DNA of 38,469 nt from an uncultured Nitrospira sp. (GCA_902500755.1 CABVRV010000029.1:1-38469), one strand, 5' to 3'. Shown: positions 1 to 9,899, counted from the stretch's first letter. Program-made: numbers and translations. Notes: generated by a model not told the origin, from the letters alone.

Positions 1-2
1 AG

Positions 3-3000
3 AGTCTCGATGGTAACAGTACTTTCGAGCTGATTGTTCCGGAAGGGGACGACCAACTCTACTTTTTCCTGATAGCCAACGATGAAGTTTCTGCTGACTC
101 TACGGTCGCGTTATCCGCCGTGCTGGTGGACGTAGCTGGCCAGCCGACCCACAGACCCCAGCTTGAGAATACGATCAATGTGAAGGCATTCGTGGGGACT
201 GGAAACGATGGCTATGAAATATGGATGGAAGACTTGTCGAATGTCCCCTTAGAGAATTATCCACCAGAAGGAGAAGCATTACCCATCGGTGCCGGCGGCT
301 TTCTCCATCAAACCCTGATCGGGGGCCCAGGACCTGACGATCTAAACTATTGGCAGGGGTTTGGCGATGACATTCTCTATGGCAATGGCGGGAACGATTG
401 GCTTTCGGGCGGATATGGTCATGATCGTCTGTACGGGGGGAATGGCGATGATCGGCTGCTGGCGGATCCTTATGACTATCATCCTGATCCTATCCCTAGG
501 CCATCACTTCTGTTACCACCTCCTACGTTAGATGGAAAAGATTATGCCGATGGAGGCGAGGGGAACGATCGGATCGGCGGGGGAGGAAATGATGACCGGC
601 TGATCGGTGGGGAAGGGAACGACGAGATCTGGGGTGATGCGCTAACCCGAGGGACGTACATCGATAATCCGGATGGAGGTCAGACCTTTGTGCCACTGAC
701 AGGGGTGTTGGTCCCTGGCGACGATGTCTTGGAAGGCGGCGATGGCAACGATTATCTGAGTGGCGATGGGGGTGACGACATCCTCGATGGAGGGGCAGGG
801 AATGATCTGTTGATTGGTGATACGCAACAGAGTGTGGTGGTGCTGACGTCGATGGCGGCGGGAGATGATTTTCTCAGTGGTGGAGCAGGCAATGATGAGC
901 TGCAAGGGAATGCCGGACATGATGTATTGCTCGGAGGAGCTGGAGATGATCGATTGTATGGAGATGACGATGCCTCCCAGGCAGGGGATGATTGGCTCGA
1001 TGGAGGAAGTGGCGACGACTTCCTGACCGGCTTCGGTGGAGACGATACATTGGCCGGTGGTGATGGTGCGGATGTTCTGTTTGCGGGAACTGGCGATGAT
1101 TCACTCCTCGGCGGAGATGGTGACGACATTGGGTTTGGTGGTGAGGGAGATGATGATATCAGTGCCGGAGCAGGGGCTGACCAATTCGATGGGGAAGTTG
1201 GCAATGATGTGCTGTTCGGTGATGAGGGGGACGACCTGCTGATCGGTGGCGACGGTCTGGATGAACTCGACGGGGGCATGGGGAACGATCTTCTCCTGGG
1301 CGGGGCAGGCGACGATACTCTATTCGGTCGCGATGGAAACGATGAGCTGCAAGGAAACGCAGGAAACGATTTGCTGGTGGGCGAGGCGGGCAATGACCAA
1401 CTTTTTGGGCAAGAAGGCGATGATGAGATGTTTGGCGGTAATGGCAACGATGGTCTACGAGGCGACAACGGGGATGATCTGATTGATGGCGGAGCCGGAG
1501 ACGATATTCTTGTGGGGGATGCTGATGGGCAGATCGGCGGCTCCGGAGGAAACGATATTCTGGTTGGGGGGAACGGGAACGATACGCTGGTGGGCGGAGG
1601 TGGGCAAGATACCTATCTCTATGGGATGGGCCACGGATTCGATGTCATTGTCGAAGGTGTGGGCGAAGACAATCGTCTCGTATTCGGCTCAGGAATTAGT
1701 CCGAACGCAATTATTGCCGCTGTGGGGCCGAATGACTCTCTCGTGATTCGTACTGGGAACGGAGAGAATGCAGTTCAAATCGAGAACTTTGGTACAAATA
1801 ACCTGGCTGGTCCACACCCGATCGACTCATTTCAGTTTTCCGATGGCCCTATCCTCACGTACGGACAGCTCGCCGTAGGTGGCTTAGCCGTCTCTGGGGG
1901 GTTGGGGAATGACCAGCTTATCGGTACCGATCAAGGGGAACGAGTTTTTGGCGGAGCCGGGAACGATTCTATTAACGCTGGGGCAGGCAATGATGTTCTG
2001 CTTGGCGGAGCCGGTAATGATGCGCTGTTCGGAGAGTCGGGGCAGGATACCTATGTCTTCACTTTGGGCGGTGGGATCGACCAGATCCAGGATGCGCCAA
2101 GTGAAGGGAACCGGCTGGTCTTTGGCTCTGGGATTTTACAGGCCTCTCTAAGCCTCGGTTTCAGGCAGGTCAGGATTCCGAGTGAAGAAGGCGAAGCAGG
2201 TTCAGACACCGTTCTCAATTATCTTGTCCTGCGCACCGGCTCGATCGGTGATGCGGTAGAGATCGAATGGGTCGATCCCGCCAACCAGTTGGCATCTCTT
2301 GGCATTGACCAGTTCGTGTTTGCGGACGGGACCATGCTGACGTCTGCCCAGTTACTTGTGGATGGATTGGAACTGGTTGGCACAGCTGGAATTGACACGC
2401 TGGATGGCCACGCGATTTACCGCCGGATTCGAGGACTTGCCGGCGACGATGTGCTGATCGGTGGGGTGATTGACAATGTCATTGAAGGCGGTGATGGCCG
2501 CGATGTGCTTCTCGGCAACGGAGGGAGTGACCAGCTGTCTGGCGGCGCAGGAGACGATGTCATGCGAGGAGGCGACGGGAACGACCTGTTGACCGGCGAG
2601 GATGGCAACGATTCCCTCGAGGGCGAGGCCGGTAACGATGTTCTGACCGGCGGGGTTGGCGACGATCAGCTGAACGGTGGCGAGGGCAGCGATACCTATC
2701 ATTTCAATCTCGGAGATGGATTTGATTCGGTGTTTGATTCCGGTTCTAGTGCTGATACCGATAGAGTGACGTTTGGGAGTGGAATCACGTCCAATTCGGT
2801 CTCGCTCTCCTCGCAGTTTGGACAGATCGTGATCACAGTGGGCGATGGGGCAGATGGCATTTTGTCAGGATCTATCTTCGATGTTTTCAGCTCGCAGACG
2901 ATCGAGCGATTCCAATTTGCCGATGGCAGCATCCTTGCTTATGCGGATCTCGTGGCCCGTGGGTTTACGATCGATGGGACGGAGTTCGACGACGTCCTGT

Positions 3001-6000
3001 TCGGCACCAACTTGGCCGACCGTTTTCACGGTGGGATCGGCAATGATCGGCTGGAAGGTGGCGAGGGGAACGACTCTTACTTCTTCAATATCGGAGACGG
3101 GATCGACTGGATTGCTGACGCTACGTCAGCTGGTGGGGGGAACGAAGTCATCTTCGGTTCCGATATCACGGCATCCGATCTCCACCTCGACGTGGTTCCT
3201 GATGAATCCCACCCGACCGTCGGCGATCTTCTCCTTCGAATCGGCACGAACGGTGACGCGATCCAACTCGACACGTTTGACCGAACCAACCTATCCGGGC
3301 CTCGCACAGTCGAGACCTTCCGTTTCGCAGACGGCAGTACGCTGACGTATGAGCAGCTGCTTGCACATGGGTTTGATCTGTCTGGTACGGATGGAGACGA
3401 TCACATCGATGGGACCGGCACGGTGGACCGAATCAGGGCTGGTGGTGGGGCGGATGTCCTGCGGGGCGGAATGGGAGACGATCAGTTCGATGGAGGGGGC
3501 GGTGACGATCGTCTGTTGGGCGGGCAGGGTAACGACACCTATCTGTTTGGCCCTGGATCCGGCCGGGATACGATCATGGAAGTTCAGGGCAGCCAGGATG
3601 TGGTCCGCATGACGCCTGGCGTGGCTCCTTCCGACGTCGTGGTGACCCGACAGAACAATGACCTGGTCTTGAGCCTTAACGGCGGCGCTGATCAGTTGAC
3701 CGTCTCTCTATATTTTCTGGCCTCGCCGCTGCAAATCGAGCAGATCCAGTTTTCCGATGGGACGGTGTGGAATGCCCCGGCGATTCAGGAGCGGTTGCGC
3801 CCGACCACCATAGGGACGGGGGACAACGATACGCTGGTCGGTACCGCAGGGGACGACCGCTTGTTTGGATTGAGCGGAGACGATCAGCTCGACGGTCTTG
3901 CCGGCAATGACGAGTTGGATGGAGGTAGTGGGGCGGATCAACTGACTGGCGGGTCGGGCGATGACCAATACCTTGTCGAGGATCCGGGAGATCTGATCAT
4001 CGAGCTGATGAACGACGGAGTCGATACTGTTCGGAGCAGCGTGACTCGCGCACTCGAAGCCAATGTCGAGAGCCTTACATTAACTGGGGACGCGCCGATC
4101 AACGGCATGGGTAATGCGCTGAATAACGTGCTGACGGGGAACAGTGCCGCCAATCTGCTAGCCGGTAGTCTGGGAAACGATATCTTCGTGGTCGGCGCGG
4201 GCGACACGGTGATTGAGTTGGCCAATGAAGGTACGGATGGGGTTCAGACCGATGTGAGCACTACCCTTGGTGACAATCTCGAGAACTTGACGTTGACAGG
4301 CAGTGCGTCGCTCTTCGGGACAGGAAATAGTCTCGACAATGTGTTGCGGGCCGATGGATCGATCAGTGTGCTGGCTGGTGGCGATGGCAATGACACCTAT
4401 TTGATTGGGTCGAACGGCGATGACGATATCCTCGTCGAAACGGCGACAGGCGGGATCGATACCGTAGTCGCGGGACACGACTATCGTTTGCCGGTCAATA
4501 TTGAAAATTTAACCCTCCTTGATCCTCATGAGTCTGATTTCTCGAGCTTTTCACTCACTCCATATCATCCATTTGGCCACTCAATTGCGGGATACGGGAA
4601 TGAATTGAGTAATACACTCGTCGGTGGCCGGGCGAACAATGTGCTGGACGGTGGGCTTGGCGCGGACAGGATGGTTGGTGGGGCAGGCGACGATGTGTAC
4701 ATCGTGGATAATTCCAGCGACCTCGTGATCGAGCAAACGGATGAGGGGATCGACATGGTGCAGAGCACCGCGAGTTACACTCTCAGCGAGCATGTCGAGG
4801 ACCTTACGCTGATGGGAGCTGCCTCGATCAATGGAACCGGCAACATCTTCAATAATGACGTGAGAGGCAACGAGGCGGCGAATGTGCTCGATGGAGGGGC
4901 TGGGAACGATGCACTTGCCGGATCGGGTGGGGCCGACACCTATCTCTTTGGTCGAGGTGCAGGACGCGATACGGTGTTTGATTCAGGGACGGTCAGCGAA
5001 ATCGATACCATTCAGTTGGATTCGACAGTCGCCATTGAGGATGTGGAGGTCTTTCGTAATGGATTGAATCTCGAACTGGTCATTCGTGGAACTGCTGACG
5101 AGCTGACCCTCCTGTCGTTCTTCGCTTCATCCGGATACGATCAGAAACAAGTGCGATTTGCCGATGGCACCGTATGGGGCAATGCCGAGTTGAGCGCACG
5201 AGCGGTGATCGGCACGGCCATCATAGGAACGTTCGAGAGCGAAACACTTTCTGGAAGCGACGGCCATGACGTATTGATCGGATCAGCCGGCAATGATGTG
5301 CTGATAGGCGGTCAAGGTAAGGATACGCTGTACGGGGACGTCACGTTCCAGCCATTTTTCGGGGACCACATCATCGGGAATGACACGCTTTTCGGCGGAC
5401 CTGGCGACGATACACTCGTTGATTTCCAAGGAATGAACCTGTTCGACGGAGGAGTGGGGAACGATGTGCTCACTCTCGGGTCTGGCGTGGACACCGTTCT
5501 GTTCGGTCGGGGATCCGGGATTGATCATGTGACGCTCGATAACAACAGGAACGACATCGATGTCATTCACATGGCTGCGGACATCACGCCCTCCGATGCC
5601 GTGATGACGTGGCGCTCTTCTTCCGTTGCGGACATTCTTATTTCTGGCAGTGGAGATAGGCTGACCATACAGCTCTCTACGGATTGGTTTGCAGTGGGTC
5701 CAGAAACCACACAGGCACGTGTGCGATTTGCCGATGGCACTGAATGGAGCCTGGCTTGGTCTTCCCTCAACGTCGGCGTGCCTGCTGCCACAACTTCAGA
5801 CGATCTGCTCACGGCAGCCTTCCCGTCCATTCTCATGGGCCTTGCTGGTGACGATACATACCTTCTCGGGAGCTCGGGCGTTACCGGAACCTATGCAGTC
5901 ATTGAAGCAGAGGGCGACGGGATCGACACCGTTCAAAGTCTTTTCGACTATGTGTTGGATCCACATGTGGAGAATCTCATTCTCGCGGAAAGCACCAGCT

Positions 6001-8843
6001 CAGTGCGTCCCAATCCTGGATTCGGCACGGGCAACGACTTGGATAATCTCCTTGTCGGAAACTCGGGAGATAACGTCCTTGAGGGAGGCGCTGGCAACGA
6101 TGTGTTGGTGGGGGGATTGTTCAGGTCTATCGAGGACTTTTTTGTGCTAGGAACCGGGAGTGACATCCTCATCAGTGGCGCGGGTGATGATGTGTTGATG
6201 GCGGATGGAGGGGATCTCGTTTTCGCTTTGGATCGAAGTAACGGTGCCTGGCTATTTCTCGATGGAGGAGCGGAGTTTCGTGAAGGCGTTCCTCGCCTGG
6301 CCGACGATCTCTTCATAGGGGGTATGGGCAACGACACCTACATCGTCCATAGTCAGCAACAGGCTATTGCAGAGTTCGAGAATGAGGGGATCGATACGGC
6401 CAAGAGTGCCGTGAGCTATATCCTAGGGGATCATCTCGAGAATCTCATACTCGTCTCATCGCCTGAGATCTTTGACGAGGACGACCATATTATTCCCCCT
6501 CCGCCGCTCGATGGAACAGGCAACGAACTGGACAACGTTCTCGTCGGCTCTGATGATGCCAATGTTCTTTCCGGTCTCGTCGGTCGTGATACGCTCGCTG
6601 GAAGTGGTGGCTCCGACACTCTGCGCGGCGGCGCCTGTCACGACACCTATCTTTTCAACATAGGCGATGGAATCGACACGATCGTGGATGTGGCTACTGC
6701 CGACGAGGGGAACCGGATTCAGTTCGGTATGGGCATTACGCAGGGTGATCTCAGGTTCGCGCACGATCAGAGTGAACAGACTCTCACCATTCAAGTCGGC
6801 AGCAACGGGGCTGATAAGCTGGTGCTGACGAATTTCGATCCAAACGGCACCAAGGGGTCACTCGTCGTCGAAACGCTCGCATTCGCAGACGGCAGTGAAG
6901 TAATGATGACTCGCCTATTGGGGCCCAGGATCACGGTTTCAGGGACAGACAACGGTGATGTCATAGGGGGTACTGTCGGAGATGACGGCATCGACGCTGG
7001 GAGTGGTGACGATACGGTCTATGGAAATGCCGGGCATGATCTCATCCTAGCCGGGGCTGGTGTCGATTCAGTCACGGGCGATGAGGGAGCTGATGCCATT
7101 TTCGGTGGGAGCGGGACCGATTATCTCTATGGTGGCGAGGGCGATGACGTGATCAACGGCGATGAGGGCCACGACGTCGTCGTGGGCGATGCGGGGATTG
7201 ATACTCTTTCTGGCGGGGCAGGCAACGACACACTGAACGGTGGTGCGGGTGCCGATCAACTCTCTGGCGGCGAGGGTGACGACACGCTCTACATTGATGC
7301 CGCGGATACCCGTGTCAGTGGCGGCGCGGGCTATGATGCCGTGACGGTGGTAGGAACCGACGCGGTGAGCTTTGACGCCGCCACCGCAGAAGTGGAATTC
7401 GTCGCTGGGAGTAGTGGAAATGATGTCTTCACGGCGGCGGGCAGTGTGACCGGGGTGACGTTCTATGGTGGCGACGGTGATGATCGATTGACCGGTGGCG
7501 AAGGCAATGATGTGCTGGTCGGTCAAGCCGGTGGAGAGATCCTGGCCGGGGGCTTGGGCAATGATGTGCTTAATGGCGGTGACGGAGACGATCAACTCAG
7601 TGGAGAAGTCGGCGATGACACGTTCTATGCGGGTGCAGGTAACGATCAAATCGCTGGGGGTGATGGCAGCGATTCAGTCACAGGGGATGAAGGAGCTGAT
7701 GCCATTTTCGGCGGGAACGGGACCGATTATCTCTATGGTGGCGAGGGCGATGACGTGATCAACGGCGATGAGGGCCACGACGTCGTCGTGGGCGATGCGG
7801 GGATTGATACTCTTTCTGGCGGGGCAGGCAACGACACACTGAACGGTGGTGCAGGCGCCGATCAACTCTCTGGCGGCGAGGGCGATGACACGCTCTATAT
7901 TGATGCCGCGGATACCACTGTCAATGGCGGGGCGGGCTATGATGTCATGTCAGTGGTTAGCACCGAGGCGGTAATCCTCAACGCAACGACCGCAGAAGTG
8001 GAATTTGTGGCCGGAAACATCGGAAACGATGTCTTCACGGCGGTGGGGAGCATGACCGGGGTGACGTTCTATGGTGGCGAGGGGGACGATAGGCTGATCG
8101 GTGGGGATGGAAACGATGTGCTGGCCGGCCAAGCCGGAGCCGATACGTTGACTGGTGGAATTGGGAATGATGTGCTCAACGGGGGCGATGGAGATGATCA
8201 CCTCAGCGGAGAGTCGGGGAACGATATGGTCTATGGTGGAACCGGCAACGATTGGATCAGTGGCGGAGACGGTGACGACTCCGTGAGCGGTGAGGACGGA
8301 GTCGATACGATCCTTGGCGGAAGTGGCGGTGACTATCTCTCCGGTGGTGACGGAGATGATGTTATTAGCGGAGATGACGGCAATGATACGCTGGTAGGCC
8401 GCACGGGAAGCGATACGATTACTGGTGGCGTTGGAAACGATTATCTGGTCGGAGGGACCGGAAATGATGTGTACGTCTTTACTCGCGGAGGTGGCGCCGA
8501 CACCATTTCAGAAGATGATACAACTGCCGGCAATACCGATCGCCTAGGATTCGGTACGGCGATCGATCCATTGGATCTGATTCTCAGCAGGCAGGCGAAC
8601 GATCTGAGGGTGGCGATTCATGGCACCAGCGATCAGGTGGCCATTGAGAACTGGTATCTTGGTGAAGCCCACCACGTTGAGACAATCCAGGCCGGGAATG
8701 GCCAGACGCTACTCAATACTCAAGTCGATCAACTGATTCATGCCATGGCGGCATTCACAGAACAAACGGGCCTGACTTGGGATCAGGCTGTTGATCAACG
8801 GCCACAGGATGTCCAAGCCGTCTTGGCGGCGAGTTGGCAATAG
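3..8843 (+). CDS. Giant RTX (hemolysin-type Ca2+-binding repeat) exoprotein, 5'-truncated by the window edge
   Basis: The frame is open from base 3 without a stop, so the start codon lies left of the window; 2946 residues are visible. Glycine/aspartate nonapeptides of the GGxGxDxLx type run through most of it and are known to fold as Ca2+-loaded beta-rolls after secretion. Three module kinds can be seen. Dense RTX blocks lie at about 330-1620 and 6930-8470. About eight copies of the hemolysin-related module, each ending in F(A/S)DG, lie from about 1620 to 6900. A module with ENLTL followed by GTGN recurs at about 3960-6540. The last 120 residues (a degenerate final module, then a helical tail) have the form of a C-terminal type I secretion signal. 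No ABC exporter, membrane-fusion gene or activating acyltransferase lies in the window. It is probably a surface or secreted adhesin-like protein; an enzymatic N-terminus cannot be excluded. Confidence 0.93.
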   Translation, partial: SLDGNSTFELIVPEGDDQLYFFLIANDEVSADSTVALSAVLVDVAGQPTHRPQLENTINVKAFVGTGNDGYEIWMEDLSNVPLENYPPEGEALPIGAGGFLHQTLIGGPGPDDLNYWQGFGDDILYGNGGNDWLSGGYGHDRLYGGNGDDRLLADPYDYHPDPIPRPSLLLPPPTLDGKDYADGGEGNDRIGGGGNDDRLIGGEGNDEIWGDALTRGTYIDNPDGGQTFVPLTGVLVPGDDVLEGGDGNDYLSGDGGDDILDGGAGNDLLIGDTQQSVVVLTSMAAGDDFLSGGAGNDELQGNAGHDVLLGGAGDDRLYGDDDASQAGDDWLDGGSGDDFLTGFGGDDTLAGGDGADVLFAGTGDDSLLGGDGDDIGFGGEGDDDISAGAGADQFDGEVGNDVLFGDEGDDLLIGGDGLDELDGGMGNDLLLGGAGDDTLFGRDGNDELQGNAGNDLLVGEAGNDQLFGQEGDDEMFGGNGNDGLRGDNGDDLIDGGAGDDILVGDADGQIGGSGGNDILVGGNGNDTLVGGGGQDTYLYGMGHGFDVIVEGVGEDNRLVFGSGISPNAIIAAVGPNDSLVIRTGNGENAVQIENFGTNNLAGPHPIDSFQFSDGPILTYGQLAVGGLAVSGGLGNDQLIGTDQGERVFGGAGNDSINAGAGNDVLLGGAGNDALFGESGQDTYVFTLGGGIDQIQDAPSEGNRLVFGSGILQASLSLGFRQVRIPSEEGEAGSDTVLNYLVLRTGSIGDAVEIEWVDPANQLASLGIDQFVFADGTMLTSAQLLVDGLELVGTAGIDTLDGHAIYRRIRGLAGDDVLIGGVIDNVIEGGDGRDVLLGNGGSDQLSGGAGDDVMRGGDGNDLLTGEDGNDSLEGEAGNDVLTGGVGDDQLNGGEGSDTYHFNLGDGFDSVFDSGSSADTDRVTFGSGITSNSVSLSSQFGQIVITVGDGADGILSGSIFDVFSSQTIERFQFADGSILAYADLVARGFTIDGTEFDDVLFGTNLADRFHGGIGNDRLEGGEGNDSYFFNIGDGIDWIADATSAGGGNEVIFGSDITASDLHLDVVPDESHPTVGDLLLRIGTNGDAIQLDTFDRTNLSGPRTVETFRFADGSTLTYEQLLAHGFDLSGTDGDDHIDGTGTVDRIRAGGGADVLRGGMGDDQFDGGGGDDRLLGGQGNDTYLFGPGSGRDTIMEVQGSQDVVRMTPGVAPSDVVVTRQNNDLVLSLNGGADQLTVSLYFLASPLQIEQIQFSDGTVWNAPAIQERLRPTTIGTGDNDTLVGTAGDDRLFGLSGDDQLDGLAGNDELDGGSGADQLTGGSGDDQYLVEDPGDLIIELMNDGVDTVRSSVTRALEANVESLTLTGDAPINGMGNALNNVLTGNSAANLLAGSLGNDIFVVGAGDTVIELANEGTDGVQTDVSTTLGDNLENLTLTGSASLFGTGNSLDNVLRADGSISVLAGGDGNDTYLIGSNGDDDILVETATGGIDTVVAGHDYRLPVNIENLTLLDPHESDFSSFSLTPYHPFGHSIAGYGNELSNTLVGGRANNVLDGGLGADRMVGGAGDDVYIVDNSSDLVIEQTDEGIDMVQSTASYTLSEHVEDLTLMGAASINGTGNIFNNDVRGNEAANVLDGGAGNDALAGSGGADTYLFGRGAGRDTVFDSGTVSEIDTIQLDSTVAIEDVEVFRNGLNLELVIRGTADELTLLSFFASSGYDQKQVRFADGTVWGNAELSARAVIGTAIIGTFESETLSGSDGHDVLIGSAGNDVLIGGQGKDTLYGDVTFQPFFGDHIIGNDTLFGGPGDDTLVDFQGMNLFDGGVGNDVLTLGSGVDTVLFGRGSGIDHVTLDNNRNDIDVIHMAADITPSDAVMTWRSSSVADILISGSGDRLTIQLSTDWFAVGPETTQARVRFADGTEWSLAWSSLNVGVPAATTSDDLLTAAFPSILMGLAGDDTYLLGSSGVTGTYAVIEAEGDGIDTVQSLFDYVLDPHVENLILAESTSSVRPNPGFGTGNDLDNLLVGNSGDNVLEGGAGNDVLVGGLFRSIEDFFVLGTGSDILISGAGDDVLMADGGDLVFALDRSNGAWLFLDGGAEFREGVPRLADDLFIGGMGNDTYIVHSQQQAIAEFENEGIDTAKSAVSYILGDHLENLILVSSPEIFDEDDHIIPPPPLDGTGNELDNVLVGSDDANVLSGLVGRDTLAGSGGSDTLRGGACHDTYLFNIGDGIDTIVDVATADEGNRIQFGMGITQGDLRFAHDQSEQTLTIQVGSNGADKLVLTNFDPNGTKGSLVVETLAFADGSEVMMTRLLGPRITVSGTDNGDVIGGTVGDDGIDAGSGDDTVYGNAGHDLILAGAGVDSVTGDEGADAIFGGSGTDYLYGGEGDDVINGDEGHDVVVGDAGIDTLSGGAGNDTLNGGAGADQLSGGEGDDTLYIDAADTRVSGGAGYDAVTVVGTDAVSFDAATAEVEFVAGSSGNDVFTAAGSVTGVTFYGGDGDDRLTGGEGNDVLVGQAGGEILAGGLGNDVLNGGDGDDQLSGEVGDDTFYAGAGNDQIAGGDGSDSVTGDEGADAIFGGNGTDYLYGGEGDDVINGDEGHDVVVGDAGIDTLSGGAGNDTLNGGAGADQLSGGEGDDTLYIDAADTTVNGGAGYDVMSVVSTEAVILNATTAEVEFVAGNIGNDVFTAVGSMTGVTFYGGEGDDRLIGGDGNDVLAGQAGADTLTGGIGNDVLNGGDGDDHLSGESGNDMVYGGTGNDWISGGDGDDSVSGEDGVDTILGGSGGDYLSGGDGDDVISGDDGNDTLVGRTGSDTITGGVGNDYLVGGTGNDVYVFTRGGGADTISEDDTTAGNTDRLGFGTAIDPLDLILSRQANDLRVAIHGTSDQVAIENWYLGEAHHVETIQAGNGQTLLNTQVDQLIHAMAAFTEQTGLTWDQAVDQRPQDVQAVLAASWQ
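7065..8276 (+). repeat. Two tandem copies of a 606-bp unit inside the RTX gene
   Basis: Positions 7065-7670 and 7671-8276 are two in-frame copies of a 202-residue unit. From 7112 to 7246 the first copy is identical to the second (7718-7852) over 135 consecutive bases, including synonymous positions. The flanks of the unit differ at scattered sites. Other RTX repeats in this gene are conserved in protein but not in DNA, so this pair reflects a recent duplication or gene conversion. Confidence 0.9.
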
Positions 8844-8881
8844 ATGCGCGTTGTGATCGGTTCTGAGTTCGGCCGGATGCG

Positions 8882-9343
8882 CTAGTCGCTCGGCGGTTCA
8901 AAGTGTCCGGAGGGGCGCTGTTGCCAGGGCACGGTGGCTTGTCGAGATTGTTTCACTAAACTGCGGAGACTCATTTCAGCGGCACGCAAGAGTTTTGGAT
9001 CGCCGGCCTGCATGAGGGTGGTCAAAAGAACATAGAGCGATCGATGTGCTCGTGATCCGGCTAGGATACGATCGGTCACTGGGTCGATATGAGAAGGGTC
9101 CGGCGCTTCACTTTCATCGGCGTCGGTGAATAGGTGTGTAAAGGATTGAGGCTCATCAAACAGCCAAGACGGAGGGATATGAAGCGCTCTGGCGAGAGCT
9201 TCGATCGTCTCCGTTGTGGGGTCAGTTTGATTGGATTCAATTTGTTCAAGAAGGACGCAGGGAATGCCTGCTGCGTCTGATAATAACTCGACAGACTGGT
9301 TTTTTGAGTGCCTCCAACTCTGGATTCGTAGGCCGATCGACAT
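8882..9343 (-). CDS. XRE-family helix-turn-helix transcriptional regulator
   Basis: 153 residues from the ATG at 9343. A longer in-frame start at 9379 would be TTG and adds an unconvincing leader, so the ATG is preferred, although neither has a clear Shine-Dalgarno sequence. The first 60 residues form a Cro/C1-type HTH: MSIGLRIQSWR, then a helix pair with SVELLSDAAGI and LLEQIES, followed by TIEALARALHIPPSWLF. The C-terminal 80 residues are an unrecognised helical region, perhaps for oligomerisation or sensing. It is convergent with the RTX gene (38 bp between stops) and divergent from the small gene at 9503. A target cannot be read from the sequence; the AT-rich direct repeat at 9410-9426 is a candidate operator. 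Confidence 0.8.
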   Translation of the reverse strand: MSIGLRIQSWRHSKNQSVELLSDAAGIPCVLLEQIESNQTDPTTETIEALARALHIPPSWLFDEPQSFTHLFTDADESEAPDPSHIDPVTDRILAGSRAHRSLYVLLTTLMQAGDPKLLRAAEMSLRSLVKQSRQATVPWQQRPSGHFEPPSD

Positions 9344-9409
9344 GGAGCAGATGATACACAATGGGAGGTCGAGCTTCAATGGAAACGCGATTGAGATTCT
9401 AAATTAATC

Positions 9410-9426
9410 ATATGTTTCAATATGTT
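9410..9426. promoter_or_regulatory. Candidate operator: direct repeat in AT-rich divergent spacer
   Basis: ATATGTT occurs at 9410-9416 and again at 9420-9426, one helical turn apart, in an AT-rich stretch that stands out from its GC-rich surroundings. It lies between the XRE regulator and the gene at 9503, where an autoregulatory operator would be expected. This is an inference from position and repeat only. Confidence 0.3.
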
Positions 9427-9435
9427 ATATGGAGT

Positions 9436-9464
9436 TTTAGATTGAGTGCCAAATCGAGTATAAT
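9436..9464 (+). promoter_or_regulatory. Probable sigma70-type promoter for the gene at 9503
   Basis: A perfect TATAAT lies at 9459-9464, with a weak -35 (TTTAGA, 9436-9441) 17 bp upstream. Transcription would begin near 9471, about 30 nt before the ATG at 9503. Confidence 0.5.
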
Positions 9465-9486
9465 GCGCGCAAGTTCTGTAGCGGTG

Positions 9487-9494
9487 AAGGAGGT
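9487..9494 (+). promoter_or_regulatory. Very strong ribosome binding site
   Basis: AAGGAGGT is fully complementary to the anti-Shine-Dalgarno sequence and ends 8 nt before the ATG at 9503. It fixes that start and predicts high translation. It is among the strongest such sites in the window. Confidence 0.8.
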
Positions 9495-9502
9495 AGAGAT
9501 TT

Positions 9503-9844
9503 ATGTTGGGAACAGACATTCGTGGCATCATGGCTGAGGAGGAAGAGGTTCAGCGTCGTCAAGACGCACTCAAGTCTCTCGTGACGATGAGGGCCAAGCA
9601 GCTCCGCGAATCATTAGACGAGCGAATCAAGCGCGCACGGAACAGCGGGGATTGGACCCAGCTTTCAAAGGCGGAGTGCGCCAGTTTGCACAAGCGAGAA
9701 AAGGCCCACCTGAAATCTCAGCTTGAACAGTTGCAGTTCGAGCAAAGCCGTACGCGAGGCAAGTTGACCGCACTGAAGCGAGCGAAGGCTCGAGCCCAGC
9801 GGATCCGCGCCGCGGAAGCGGCGTCCGAACGTAGGCGCCGGTGA
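9503..9844 (+). CDS. Hypothetical basic coiled-coil protein
   Basis: 113 residues with a strong ribosome binding site and a promoter-like sequence upstream, so it is probably expressed. The protein is almost entirely helical and charged: an acidic EEEE patch near residue 12, heptad-like Leu/Lys/Arg segments, and a very basic tail rich in Arg and Ala ending RRRR. There is no signal peptide or membrane segment. I do not recognise a family. Nucleic-acid or ribosome association is suggested by the basic tail, but this is only inference. It is divergent from the XRE regulator and precedes the RNA methyltransferase by 55 bp. Confidence 0.7.
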   Translation: MLGTDIRGIMAEEEEVQRRQDALKSLVTMRAKQLRESLDERIKRARNSGDWTQLSKAECASLHKREKAHLKSQLEQLQFEQSRTRGKLTALKRAKARAQRIRAAEAASERRRR

Positions 9845-9899
9845 TTGACGGACTTCTCTTTCTCAGCCTTATCCCTTTGGGAGCGATGTCGGGGCTCTA

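Noticed and set aside
752..1468. 238-codon minus-strand open frame within the RTX gene, rich in Ser and Pro
   Set aside because: It is the reverse reading of Gly/Asp repeats, which yields low-complexity Ser/Pro/Arg sequence. No ribosome binding site or domain is seen; several other antisense frames in the RTX gene arise the same way.
3..8843. A defence or toxin function for the RTX protein
   Set aside because: Only repeats and a secretion-signal-like tail are visible. No toxin domain, acyltransferase partner or exporter lies in the window, so a specific function would be a guess.
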